From positions 548,210 through 612,209 of the forward strand of contig NZ_JJMN01000046.1 of assembly GCF_000696385.1 (NCBI RefSeq): DNA of 64,000 bases. Reading direction: 5' to 3'. Positions 51,236-61,624 of this stretch are shown here, piece after piece; the first letter of the stretch is position 1; every line of letters starts with the position of its first letter. The notes below the pieces were generated by a model. That model did not search any database and had not been told where the DNA came from. It saw nothing but the letters and a program-made list of their open reading frames with translations. Source of the stretch: Vibrio metoecus. GTDB taxonomy: Bacteria > Pseudomonadota > Gammaproteobacteria > Enterobacterales > Vibrionaceae. Made by a program: the position numbers and the translations under genes.

Positions 51236-53297
51236 TTAGCGACCGATAAACGCGACGATGACTTTATCGCCACCAAACTGTCGAGTGAACAGGTAAGCGT
51301 TGGATTGAGGGATCTCACGATGGATTCCGGCGCCAATTGCAGGATGGCGTTGACGAAATTGTCCGAGCGTTTGCCAGTGTTTGAGTAGATCTTGGCGCGC
51401 GGTATTCCATTCCCAAGGCATGTCGGAGCGTGTACCTTGGTGGAAATCATCGGCGTAAGGTCCCGCTTCGCGAGCGATTTCATCCCCGTAATAGACTTGG
51501 ACAGCCCCCGGAGTCAGCAGCAGGGCATTGGCGGCATTGCGCTGCATCTCGAAGGATTTAAAGCGACCGAAGAACAGTTCTGTATCGTGGGAGGACATGT
51601 AACTGACCGGATTGAAATCAGGATATTTGGCGAGAGTCTGTGCGTAGTCTCGGTAGACCATGGCCATCTGGCTTAAACACGCCGCACCATTATCCATGCG
51701 TTTTTGGATATCAAAGTTAATGAGCGCATCGAAGCCATCATCAAAATAGGGGCTGCGATAGGCACTGTGTCCCCACACTTCTCCCATCATCCAAAATGGT
51801 TCACCGCTCTGCTGATGTTCTTTTCGCCATGCGGTTAGGTTTTGGCTAGCGTGCTGCTTTAAGCGTTGCCACACTTCACCTTCTACATGCTTTACGGTAT
51901 CGATGCGAAAACCGTCGATCCCAAAGCGGCGCACCCAATCGCTTTGCCATTCAATTAAATAAATCAGCGACAGTGTAATTGGGTTTACTGACCACTCGTG
52001 TGCCGGGATTGTTGAGTAACCACTGTGGTGGCGTGACGGCTTGAGTAGACTCGGTACGAAAATCGGGCAAGCCAGCCAAGTTCATGGTGATGTCGCTGCT
52101 GCCCGGTGCTGGGTACCCCGGAAGCCCAGCACGAACCCAATCTCCTCCCCACCATTGCTTCCAGTTGTTACTTTGGTAATCAATCGCTTGATGAAAACTG
52201 TGCCAGTTTTGGTCTGCGTTGGGTTTCCAATCACTCCAATGTTCGGGCAGCATGGGCGCGTTGACGACTTGGATCGCATCTTGCTGCAGGTCGGCCAATG
52301 TGGCGTAACCGGCGTGGTTAATCACGGCATCCATCAAAATTTTGATGCCACGGCGATGTGCTTCGCGCACGAGCGTTTGTAAATCCTCATCTCTTCCGAA
52401 ATTGGCATCAATCTTGGTGAAATCGCGCGTCCAATAACCGTGATACGCATAAAACGGGAAGGAGCCTTTTTCGCCGCCACCGACAAATCCGTGCACTTGT
52501 TCCACAATCGGGGAGAGCCAAATTGCGTCCGTGCCTAAGCTTTTTATGTAATCGAGTTTGGCGATAACCCCTTTCAGATCGCCGCCATGAAACGTGCCGA
52601 TTTCCTCTTGTCCGTCTTTTTGCCGACCGTAACTGCCATCATTGCTAGGATCGGCGTTGTAAAAGCGATCGACCATCACGAAATAGATATTGGCATTGCG
52701 ATAAGTAAAGGGTTGAGCTTGGGCTTGTTTGGGTTCAAGCAGCACTAAACCGCCACTGTTTGTGGAAGGGGTCAGACGTACTTTGCCTTGCTCTACTGTG
52801 ACAACTTGTCCGGTGAAGACCTCCTTTAGTTGAGTGCCATCGGCAAAGCTGTCAGCCAAATCTAAAGTGACATCACCGCCTTGGTACACTTCACAACTGA
52901 CGTTTGGGATCGGGCGGCGAAATTCGGTTTTGGTTGCTTTCGTTGTTTGGCGCACAAAAGTGAGTGTGTTGTTTTGCGCTTGCCACTGGAATGCGTAGTC
53001 GCCAGTAAAGCGTATGCGCAAAGGCAGTTGAGTCGGGGTATTGCAATTTAGAGGCAGCGGCGTATTGAACTTGATCTCTTGCGTGGATGCCGGTGGGCAA
53101 TCACCACCAATCCCGCTGATTGTTAGGGTGTAATCCCCTTTGGTTAGTGGGATCACCAGCGGCTCATCGGCTTGCAACGGAAAATCACGGCTGTTGGTGG
53201 TGGTGGCTACTGTTAAATTTGCGGTTAAATTGGATGCGGCAAGGGCTGGCAGCGCCAACATTGATAGTAGGGACAAGGTCAAAGGGTTAAGTTTCAT
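51236..53297 (-). CDS. Periplasmic alpha-amylase, MalS-like (one frame break)
   Basis: About 686 residues after correction. Signal peptide (ends LAA), an N-terminal beta-rich carbohydrate-binding-like part, then a GH13 barrel: MDAVINHAG, GFRIDTVKHVEG (nucleophile Asp), MMGEVWGHS (acid Glu), SSHDTELFFG (Asp). The frame breaks at the three-A run 51961-51963; with two, ...TVADYLIEWQSDWVRRFG reads through. It breaks alpha-glucans in the periplasm, feeding maltodextrin use. No other mal gene is nearby. Confidence 0.9.
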
Positions 53298-53591
53298 TGT
53301 CTATCCTTATTGTTATTGCTTCGGTCTTACCTATCGCGTGATGGCGCCGTATTTTTGAACCGATAAAGGATAAATCACGCAGTGTCACTCAACATCATTC
53401 TCAGCTCTACGCCTTGTTAACTTGCACTGCATCACAACTTGTTACTGACGGGCGTAGAGTGACATCGGATGTCGGCATCACGGCTAAAAAATCCAATCTA
53501 AGTCACAACTTCACCGTTAGGTATTGATAGGTTTTGCACCGCGCTGTGCTCCTGCTTAGGATGTCGCTTAGTGAAAAACAGGAGAAAGACC
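53298..53591. other. Divergent intergenic region between the amylase and aldo/keto reductase genes
   Basis: No gene. It holds both promoters. I see no clear operator. Confidence 0.4.
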
Positions 53592-54516
53592 ATGCAACAA
53601 CAAGCAACCGTACAGAAAGTTACGATGGCGCAACAAGGGCCTGAACTCTCTGAATTGGTTCAAGGTTACTGGCGGCTGGCAGAGTGGAATATGATGCCTC
53701 AACAGCGCTTAACCTTTTTGAAGCAGCATATTGAGCTAGGGATCAGCACCGTCGATCACGCCGATATTTATGGTGGCTATCAGTGTGAGGCTCTGTTTGG
53801 TGAAGCGTTAGCCCTTGAGCCCTCACTGCGCGAGCAGATCCAGATCGTCACTAAATGTGATATTAAACTGTGCAATCCGAATTTTCCGGAGCGCAAAATT
53901 AACCACTATGATACCAGTGCCGCGCACATCTATCAGTCGGTGAACAATTCGCTAGAGCGCTTGGGTGTGAATGACATCGATGTGCTGCTGATCCACCGTC
54001 CAGATGTGCTGATGAATGCTGATGAAGTTGCGGAAGTCGTTTTCTGAACTGCACAAAGTCGGTAAAGTGAAACACTTTGGTGTTTCCAACTTCAGCCCTG
54101 CACAGTTCGATTTGTTGCAATCCCGCTTAGGCAAGCTGTTAGTGACCAATCAAGTCGAAATCAACCCTCTCAATTTTGATGTGGCGCACGATGGCACGTT
54201 GGATCAATTACAACGCTTACGTATTCGCCCTATGGCGTGGTCATGTTTGGGGGGCGGTGCGATTTTCTCCGGCCAAACCGAACAGGCGCAACGTGTGCGT
54301 AGGGTTTTAGAAGAGATCCGCGCGGAGTTGGGTGCAGAATCGATTGAACAAGTGATTTATGCTTGGGTTCGCAGCTTACCTAGCCAGCCATTGCCAATCA
54401 TTGGTTCGGGCAAGATTGAACGCGTTGAAAGTGCGATTGCGGCACTCTCCTTACAGTTGACTCGTGAGCAGTGGTACCGAGTGTGGGTCGCATCGAAAGG
54501 TCATGGTGTACCGTAA
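53592..54516 (+). CDS. Aldo/keto reductase, YdhF-like (one frame break)
   Basis: About 307 residues. NADPH-dependent TIM-barrel oxidoreductase with the family tetrad: DHADIYGGY (Asp, Tyr), VTKCDIK (Lys) and LLIHRPD (His), then HFGVSNFSP and a C-terminal PIIGSGKIERV cofactor site. Start ATG 53592 has AGGAGA upstream. The frame breaks near 54038: removing one base turns EVVF-stop into AEVFSELHKVGKVKHFG. Its physiological substrate is unknown. It stands before, and separate from, the ABC operon. Confidence 0.88.
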
Positions 54517-54578
54517 CGGTTTTATCGCCCTATACCCTTCCTATCTGTAACTCCACGTTGTTTGGGGATGTACGCTCT

Positions 54579-54609
54579 TGCGCCAGTCTTTGTACTGGCG
54601 CAGTTTTTT
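54579..54609 (+). terminator. Rho-independent terminator after the aldo/keto reductase gene
   Basis: Perfect stem TGCGCCAGT / ACTGGCGCA, then GTTTTTT. The rest of the 288-base gap to 54804 contains no gene and should carry the promoter of the following operon. Confidence 0.88.
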
Positions 54610-54804
54610 CTCAAGTCTTCACCCCTTACTCCCCATTCGCTCCCGCTATTGTCCATTCACGCCCAATAAACACCATTGGTCGCAAACCCCGATAAGCGCG
54701 GTTCATGTTCAGTAAGCTGATTCCATTCCTCATTGCTGCGGCGCTGTTGTACGACACACGGTGAGCAGTTTGGACCGATTATGTTACTGAAAAGGACCGT
54801 TCAC

Positions 54805-55458
54805 ATGAAAATCTATCCTCTGTCTAACTTCTCATTTTATGCCGTTGCATTACTGCTCAGCTTCGGTTCTTGGCAAGTCATGGCGCAGCCAAGCGACGCG
54901 ATGATCGAACGTTATAACCAAGCAGCACAAGGTGATGAAAACACTACGTTTGAACCCCTATATGCCGATTTAGAAAAATTGGTGGAGCAAGAAGGGGCAA
55001 CACCGCTGAGCTTGGTGTATTTAGGCAGCACTCGAACGTTGATGGGGCGTGATGCGTTTTTACCGTGGAAGAAAATGCGTTATAGCGAAGAAGGGCTTTC
55101 CACCATTGAAAAGGGGCTTTCTTTATTAAGTGATGACACCGCAAATTCAGTGCTTCGGCGTAACGGTTTACCCGTAGCCATGCTGGCTGTGGCAGTCGCG
55201 GCGGCTACTTATACCGCTATGCCCGACATGTTTAACCATTTTGAGCGCGGATATGATCTCTACCTGAATTTGTTGGCGGATCCGCAATTTCAAGCGCAAC
55301 CATTTGCTGCTACCGCGTGGATCTATCGTTTAGCCATCGTCGCAGCCTTGCGTGCAAAAGATCAGGCGCAAGCCAAACAGTGGCTAGAAACCATGCAGCA
55401 AGCGGATGCTCAACATCCCGACACCCAACAAGCTCAAACCTTATTGAGCCAAGGGTAG
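54805..55458 (+). CDS. Exported helical-repeat protein, first gene of an envelope operon
   Basis: About 217 residues from the ATG at 54805 (MKIYPLSNFSFYAVA), preceded by AAAAGGACCG. Signal peptide ends VMA. The mature part is helical and resembles TPR-like arrays (FEPLYADLEKLVEQEGATP, IYRLAIVAALRAKDQAQAK). It is followed after eight bases by an ATPase gene. It probably acts in the periplasm as a partner of the transporter. Family not recognised. Confidence 0.7.
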   Translation: MKIYPLSNFSFYAVALLLSFGSWQVMAQPSDAMIERYNQAAQGDENTTFEPLYADLEKLVEQEGATPLSLVYLGSTRTLMGRDAFLPWKKMRYSEEGLSTIEKGLSLLSDDTANSVLRRNGLPVAMLAVAVAAATYTAMPDMFNHFERGYDLYLNLLADPQFQAQPFAATAWIYRLAIVAALRAKDQAQAKQWLETMQQADAQHPDTQQAQTLLSQG

Positions 55459-55466
55459 GAGGGCAT

Positions 55467-56151
55467 ATGCTTCAATTTCAAATCCATTGAGAAACAATAC
55501 ACGTTGGGTTCGCAACGCGTATCGGCTCTGCGCGGGGTGAGTGGTGTCGTGCAGCAAGGTGAAATGTTGGCGCTGTGTGGCCCCTCAGGCTCTGGAAAAA
55601 GTACCTTACTGAATATCCTAGGCTTGCTTGACCCTTGCTACCAAGGTGAAGTGATGTTGGAGGGTAAGGCCTATCCACGGCACGGTAAGTGTGCGGCATT
55701 ATTGCGCCGAACCCAGTTTGGTTTTGTCTTTCAAAAATTCAACTTAGTGCCAGTGATGACCGCACTAGAGAACGTGGCCTACCCTTTGATGCTCAATGGT
55801 TTCAGTCGCAATGACCAGAAACAATTAGCGCGAGAAATGTTGCTTAAGGTGGGGCTCGAAGACGTCATGCAGCAGCGCCCAGATCATCTTTCGGGGGGAC
55901 AGCAGCAACGCGTGGCGATTGCGCGGGCTTTAGTCCATGGCCCGAGATTGGTGGTGGCAGATGAACCCACCGCGAGTTTGGATAGCCAAACCGCCACGTT
56001 GGTGATCGGGCTGATGAAAAGCCTTGGCCATGAGTTAGGCACTACTTTTGTGGTGGCCACTCACGATGGTCGTATGGCGGCGCAGTGCGATCGCACACTC
56101 AATTTGGTTGACGGACAAATTTCTGTGGAGGTCATGCAATGGGCAAGTTGA
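55467..56151 (+). CDS. ABC transporter ATPase, LolD/MacB type (one frame break)
   Basis: About 227 residues. Walker A GPSGSGKST, signature LSGGQQQRVAIARAL, Walker B VVADEPTASLD, H-loop VVATHDGRM. The true start is the ATG at 55467 with AGGAGGG just before it; the frame breaks within 13 bases at the three-A run 55480-55482, and with two A reads MLQFQSIEKQYTLG. LolD/MacB-type ATPases drive FtsX-fold permeases that act on periplasmic substrates rather than move solutes through the membrane. It overlaps the permease gene by 13 bases. Confidence 0.9.
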
Positions 56152-57400
56152 TCTCTCAAGCGTGGCGTTTAGCGGCGCTGAATCTACAACGCAATCGCCG
56201 CCGTAGCTTACTTTCTATCTCGATCATCGCCATTGCGGTACTAGCGTTAACCTCCGCAGGGGGTTATGGGCTTTACACATACGATTCGTTACGTGAATCG
56301 ACCGCGCGTGACGTTGGGCATTTAACCATTAGCCAGTCTGGTTATTTTGAACAAGAGGAAGAAACCACGCTCGCCAATGGGCTCGCAGACAGTGACCGCA
56401 TCCGCCAAGCCTTACTGGCGAACCCTGCAATTCGTGGCATTCAGCCCCGAATTGAACTCACGGGACTCGTGTCGAATGGCGTGAAATCCACGATTTTTGT
56501 TGGGCTTGGGGTGGATTATAAAGAGTTTGATATGAAAGGGCCGTTTCTGGATGTGCGAGCAGGGCAAACCTTGCAAGATCCTAGTTCACCGCGCTTTGAC
56601 CCAACTCAACCGCAAGTGATGCTTGGGGTTGATCTGGCGCGCAACTTAAGTGTGGGCGTCGGTGATTGGGTGACGTTACTGGCGACGACTGCAGATGGTG
56701 CACTGAACGCGCTGGATTTTCAAGTGCGTGGGCTGTACTCAACGGGCGTACCAGAACTGGACAAGCGTCAGCTTTATCTGCAACTTGGCTTCCGCGCAAA
56801 GAGCTACTTAACTCAAGCAAAGTCAGCACGTTATCTGTGTATCTATTCACCACAGAGCAAACTGAAGCGGTGCAAGCGTGGGTGGGAACACAGTTGAGCA
56901 AACCACCTTTCGCGCAGGATCTCCAAGTCACGCCATGGCAGCAGCTCGCGTTTTTCTACTCCCGAGTGAAAGATTTATACGATCGACTATTTGGTGTGAT
57001 GGGAACCGTGATGGCGTTGGTGGTGTTTGTGGCACTGTTTAATACCTTAACCATGTCAGTCAGCGAAAGGACTCGGGAAATCGGCACTCTGGCAGCACTG
57101 GGCGCATACCCGAATGACATTGTGGCTGGGTTTATGCGTGAAGCGACCTTGCTCGCGCTGTGCGGCTCACTCTTAGGAGCCTTGCTTAATGGAATGACCA
57201 TCGTGGCAGTACGTGTAGCGGATATCCAAATGCCACCGCCTCCGGGCAGAACCGAAGGTTATCCGCTGGATCTCTATTTCTCGTTCACTCTGGTTGGGCT
57301 TTGTACGATCGGAACGGTGATGATTTGTGTACTCGCGGCGTGGTTCTCTGCCCGCAAAGGCGTAAGCAAGCCAATTACGGAGGCATTAGCGTATGTGTAA
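56139..57400 (+). CDS. FtsX/LolE-type ABC permease (one frame break)
   Basis: About 420 residues. One N-terminal helix (LLSISIIAIAVLALTSAGGY), a large periplasmic domain (residues 50-270), then three C-terminal helices with the FtsX core (ALFNTLTMSVSERTREIGTL, LGAYPNDIVAGFM). The frame breaks at the three-A run 56798-56800; with four A it reads GFRAKELLNSSKVSTLSVYL. Layout is that of LolC/E or MacB: mechanotransmission to pull or pass a lipoprotein or protein substrate. It overlaps the next gene by eight bases. Confidence 0.88.
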
Positions 57401-58142
57401 ATGGAGAGTAACGTTGTGGTTGGGGCTGAGCTGGGCGTGTAGCGTTGCCGCAACCGAGTTGGATGTGGTCAGCATGGTGCAAAAAGCTGACGAATATCGA
57501 CTCAAAGAATCGGCTGCCAAAGTGACCTCTGTGGTGAAGCTTTATCACGACGATCATTTAGAGAAAACCAATCAATATGATGTGTATGTCCGTGAGAATC
57601 GCGAGTCGCTAGTGCTGTTTCAATCGGCGACAGAAGCGGGACAGAAAATGCTGATGCTTGGCGATAACTACTGGCTTCTGATGCCGAAAAGCCGCCGCCC
57701 GATCCGCATTACTCCAATGCAGAAGCTGCTGGGAGAAGCCTCGGTAGGGGATATTTCAACCTTGACTTGGAGTGATGATTATCAGCCGACTCTAGAAGGC
57801 GAAGAGCGCTTGTTGCTTGAGGATCAAAGAAGTGTTGAGGCTTACCGCTTGTCGCTCAAGGCGAAAACTGCAGGCGCGAGTTATCAGGCGATCACCTTGT
57901 GGTTAAATAAAGCGGATGCTTCACCGGTCAAAGCCGATCTCTATTTGCATTCAGGTAAGCTGGCTAAAGTTGCGTGGTTTACGGTGCAAGGTGAACGCGT
58001 CATCGAAATGGTCTTGCAGGATAAAATTCAAGCGCAGAAGCGCACCGTCATTCAATATCAAGCGGTGCAGCCATTACGGTTGGAAGACAAGTATTACAAC
58101 CCCGCTTATCTGATCCAAAACCCGTCATTGGAGCAGAAATGA
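57393..58142 (+). CDS. LolA-like outer-membrane lipoprotein-sorting family protein
   Basis: A 249-residue exported protein (signal peptide ends VAA). The fold by pattern is LolA/LolB-like, with an open beta-sheet: MLMLGDNYWLLMPKSRRPIRI, then EAYRLSLKAK, ITLWLNKADASPVKADLYL and WFTVQGERVIEM. Proteins of this family are periplasmic carriers of lipids or lipoproteins. Here it is coupled to a LolCDE-like ATPase/permease and an outer-membrane barrel, so a dedicated transfer route to the outer membrane is inferred. Overlaps its neighbours on both sides. Confidence 0.82.
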   Translation: MCKWRVTLWLGLSWACSVAATELDVVSMVQKADEYRLKESAAKVTSVVKLYHDDHLEKTNQYDVYVRENRESLVLFQSATEAGQKMLMLGDNYWLLMPKSRRPIRITPMQKLLGEASVGDISTLTWSDDYQPTLEGEERLLLEDQRSVEAYRLSLKAKTAGASYQAITLWLNKADASPVKADLYLHSGKLAKVAWFTVQGERVIEMVLQDKIQAQKRTVIQYQAVQPLRLEDKYYNPAYLIQNPSLEQK

Positions 58143-59395
58143 ACAGAATGACCCAAGGGTTGAGCATCCTCATGTTCGGGAGCATTTTTCCGGTTTTGGC
58201 TCAGGCAGAGCCCAGCTTTGACTGGGATTGGACGGTAAGCGCTTCTCACATTCGTCCTAACGATGCTTCCTTGCTCACTTCTGCCACTGGGCAACATTCG
58301 GAAACGTATGAACAGATGGATGCGTTGCTTGATTTGCAATCACGTTGGCAAGGATGGACGGCGAGCCTCGCTCTCACCGCAACCTCATTCTATGACACCG
58401 GTGATCAGTCCCGTGATACCACCTTCACCCTCAGTGAACTGTTCTGGCAAGGAGAAAGAGAGGTAGCAGGACAAACGCTGGATATTACCGCGGGAAAAAT
58501 TCGCCTCGATTGGGGCGTCGGTTATGGCTATCGGCCGTTGGATCTGTTTTTGCCGTATCGCCGTAACCCATTAGGCATTCAGGTAGAAGAAGGTGCTGGA
58601 GTGCTGGCTCTCTCGTCTTACCAAGGGCTAGGGGAGTGGACATTGATTGCCACCGACAGCTCTTGGCAACGTTCGAGTCAATCGCAATGGGTTGAGCATA
58701 ATCAACAGCAGGGCATCGGAGTGCGCCACTACCGTTTAATGGGAGACAGTGAAATTCAAGGCATTGTGTATTACGACAATGTGCGGCGTGGCTTGGTGGG
58801 GGGATCTTGGGTCTCTGTGCTCAATCTTGCTTGGAGCGTACACACTTCTTGGCTTTATCAACGAGAATATTGGCAGTACCAACCACAAACTGAGCACCCG
58901 CTCGAATTGGTTAAAAAGCAGCATGCTGCGCAGTTTTTGTTTGGCTTAAACTGGGCAAATGCGGCGGGACACAATGTGATTGCCGAATACTGGTACGATG
59001 GGCGCAGTTGGAGTGAGCAAGAATGGCAACAGGCACTCAACACGGCGGAACAAATGCACACAGCAGGGCTTACTCAAGCCGCTGCGTCATACGCGCAAGG
59101 TTATCAAGCCGCCAATATGGTCGCGCATAACGTCATGTTGCATTGGACATGGGATGGCGCCACGGGGCGGCCGCTTGGTATCGATAATTTAACGCCGAGC
59201 TTAGACTTGCTGTGGTCGGTCGAAGATGGCGGTTTGATCATGACTCCGTGGCTCAATTGGCTGGCGTACGATAGTGGTTCAGCCTCCTTGGAACTGGAAC
59301 TTGCAGCACGTTTTTTTAGTGGGGAACCGGACTCGGCGTATGCAAATCTGCCGGATAACGCTAGGATTCTGTTCAATCTAAAAGGGAAATTCTAG
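58139..59395 (+). CDS. Outer-membrane beta-barrel protein of the envelope operon
   Basis: A 418-residue exported protein (signal ends AQA) with a repeating strand pattern, rich in W and Y, ending in phenylalanine (LFNLKGKF), as in BAM-inserted barrels. A conserved-looking block GKIRLDWGVGYGYRPLDLF sits at about residue 120. No plug domain is seen. It overlaps the LolA-like gene by four bases and abuts the kinase gene, so it is part of the same system. Family not firmly recognised. Confidence 0.75.
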   Translation: MNRMTQGLSILMFGSIFPVLAQAEPSFDWDWTVSASHIRPNDASLLTSATGQHSETYEQMDALLDLQSRWQGWTASLALTATSFYDTGDQSRDTTFTLSELFWQGEREVAGQTLDITAGKIRLDWGVGYGYRPLDLFLPYRRNPLGIQVEEGAGVLALSSYQGLGEWTLIATDSSWQRSSQSQWVEHNQQQGIGVRHYRLMGDSEIQGIVYYDNVRRGLVGGSWVSVLNLAWSVHTSWLYQREYWQYQPQTEHPLELVKKQHAAQFLFGLNWANAAGHNVIAEYWYDGRSWSEQEWQQALNTAEQMHTAGLTQAAASYAQGYQAANMVAHNVMLHWTWDGATGRPLGIDNLTPSLDLLWSVEDGGLIMTPWLNWLAYDSGSASLELELAARFFSGEPDSAYANLPDNARILFNLKGKF

Positions 59396-60451
59396 ATGAT
59401 GGAACGCTTTGATATTTCAATCTACGATGTAAAAAGTTTGGGCTTTACCACACTATTTTGCATTGTGATAGCTTTGACCACGATGACCCTGTGGGAAGGG
59501 GACTTTTCCGAACATCTTGCAATCAGTTTAGGTTACGGCTACAGCGCCTTTGTATCGGCACAATGCATAGAACGGCATTGGCCGGAATTATCAAAACGCC
59601 TCGTCAATGTGTTGTCATTAAGCTGCTCGGTGGTGTTGGGCACTTTAGGCGCGTATTTTTGGTTGCATGAGTACCCCGGCTTCGATGATTTTTCCGCGTA
59701 TAAGCCGATCATGGTGCTCGGCTTTATTTTTTCTGCCGTGTGCTTTTTATACTTTTACTCTCATGAGCAAAAGTTATTGGCACTCGGTGCATTGGAAGCC
59801 GCAAGACGGCGTCAATCTGAGCAGGAAAAGGCCTTACTTCTCAGCCAGCTTAAGCAGCTACAAAGCCAGATTGAACCGCATTTTCTGTTCAACACCTTAG
59901 CCAACATTAATGCGCTGATTTCTGTTGAACCTTACAAAGCCCAACTCATGCTCGAAAAACTGACGGAATTGATGCGTGGCGCAATGCGCTTGCGGCGCAC
60001 CAATACTGGCGATTTGCGTGAAGAAATCCAGTTGATTGATGCTTACTTAGGTATTCAAAAAATTCGGTTGGGTGATCGGCTAGAATATACGCTGCCTGAA
60101 CTGGCGGAATGGGGCAAGTTGGGCATGCCGCCAATGCTCATTCAACCGCTGGTGGAGAATGCGGTATCTCATGGCATAGAGCCGAAAGCCGAAGGTGGAA
60201 CGATCCATATCCGTATTAACGTTGCGGGTGATTGGTTTGAATTAACCGTTGAAGATAACGGTATGGGACTGAGTCACACCCCTAAAGGAAATGGCATTGC
60301 ATTGGAGAATGTTCGTCAGCGCTTATCTGGCTTATTTGGTCATGAAGGATTGCTGACCGTAGCGCAAAATTGCGCAGGAGGCGTGACCGCGACGATTCGG
60401 GTGCGACTACACCATTTGCAAGCGTTACAACGCGCCACGTATGGCGAATGA
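59396..60451 (+). CDS. LytS-type sensor histidine kinase
   Basis: A 351-residue membrane kinase. Four hydrophobic segments in the first 135 residues, a short coiled linker, then the His_kinase (PF06580) domain: QSQIEPHFLFNTLANINALI (phosphorylated His), LIQPLVENAVSHGIEP (N box) and DNGMGLSH, GNGIALENVRQRL (G boxes). It starts directly after the stop of the barrel gene (TAGATG). Partner of the following LytTR regulator. The signal is unknown but may be the state of the envelope transported by this operon. Confidence 0.92.
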   Translation: MMERFDISIYDVKSLGFTTLFCIVIALTTMTLWEGDFSEHLAISLGYGYSAFVSAQCIERHWPELSKRLVNVLSLSCSVVLGTLGAYFWLHEYPGFDDFSAYKPIMVLGFIFSAVCFLYFYSHEQKLLALGALEAARRRQSEQEKALLLSQLKQLQSQIEPHFLFNTLANINALISVEPYKAQLMLEKLTELMRGAMRLRRTNTGDLREEIQLIDAYLGIQKIRLGDRLEYTLPELAEWGKLGMPPMLIQPLVENAVSHGIEPKAEGGTIHIRINVAGDWFELTVEDNGMGLSHTPKGNGIALENVRQRLSGLFGHEGLLTVAQNCAGGVTATIRVRLHHLQALQRATYGE

Positions 60452-60474
60452 TATTACAAAAGAGCAGACGGACG

Positions 60475-61259
60475 ATGAACTCAACTTATACCGCGGTGAT
60501 TGCGGATGACGAACCTTTATTGCGTCATCACCTGAACAAAATGTTAGCGGATCTATGGCCTACGCTAGACATAGTGGTGAGCGCGGAAAATGGCGAAATG
60601 GCATTGCATGCAATAACACAGCATCAACCGGATGTGGCTTTTCTGGATATTCGCATGCCCAAGCTGGATGGAATGGAAGTGGCGCGTCGTTTGCTTTCAT
60701 TACCCAAAGTACCTCTGGTGGTGTTCATTACCGCTTACGACGAGTACGCAGTCAGTGCTTTTGAAGCCAATGCGATCGATTATCTACTCAAACCGTTTTC
60801 TGTTTCACGTTTGGCGGAGTGCTGTGAAAAGTTGCAACAGCGATTGTCACGTCAAACGTCGCCCACTCCTGATTTAATGCAGCTATTCCAGCAATTTGAG
60901 CAACTGACGCGCCATACCAAACCTGAGTATCAAGTGTGGCTGAAAGCCAGCAAAAGGCGAGGAGATACATTTGCTCGCGGTCAGTGATGTTTTGTATGTG
61001 AAAAGCGGAGGATAAATACCTCTCTCTGTACAAAACGGATGGCGTTGTTGTGCAAGAGTATTTGTTACGCACTTCCTTGAAAGAGCTGCTATCTCAATTA
61101 GATCCCAACCAGTTTTGGCAAATTCACCGCTCCTTATTGGTCAATGTCGGAAAAATCGACAAAGTCACCCGTGATTTAAACGGGAAAATGTGGGTGCACA
61201 TCGATCGAGTGCAACTTCCCGTGAGCCGCGCACTGCAACATCTGTTTAAAGCAGGTTAG
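60475..61259 (+). CDS. LytTR-family response regulator (two frame breaks)
   Basis: About 261 residues. Receiver domain: ADDEPLLRHHL, FLDIRMPKLDG (phosphorylated Asp), ITAYDEYAV and LLKPF. The LytTR DNA-binding domain follows, with EYLLRTSLKELLSQLD and FWQIHRSLLVNVGKID. Two frame breaks lie in the linker, both in four-A runs (60952-60955 and 61001-61004); with three A each, the protein reads KGEEIHLLAVSDVLYVKAED without interruption. It begins at the ATG at 60475. Adjacent to the giant adhesin gene, so it may control either the operon or the adhesin. Confidence 0.9.
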
Positions 61260-61624
61260 CACTCCGCTTTCATCTCCTTCCAGCGCAGTATCCTTAAGTC
61301 GAATTCACAAACATCCACTTTGAACGATATTGTGGATTTCGAGCCATTTCACAATTGAGACGATGGATATATAGTTTTTGTATGAGTAGTTATTTAGTTA
61401 TGCATCGCGTATAACTTAATCTGGAAGTTTAGTTACAAAATTATAATTACTTCCACTGAAAAAATAGATCTATCCCCAAACTACTTGAAATCATGGATAG
61501 GCAGCGGCGCGCTCCTCGTTATGAACATCAGCACACGATGTGGAGTGAGAAAAGCGCGTAGGCCTAGCTGATTTTAAATAGCAAAGGGCAATCACCACTT
61601 ATCGCGAGAAGAAATGGGGGCAGT
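61260..61624. other. Upstream region of the adhesin gene, with a degenerate intergenic repeat
   Basis: A 365-base gap, AT-rich in the first half. The part at about 61467-61565 (CCCCAAACTACTTGAA..., then TATGAACATCAGCACACGATG) resembles a repeat seen many times between genes in Vibrio genomes, here shortened. It should hold the adhesin promoter. No gene seen. Confidence 0.4.
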
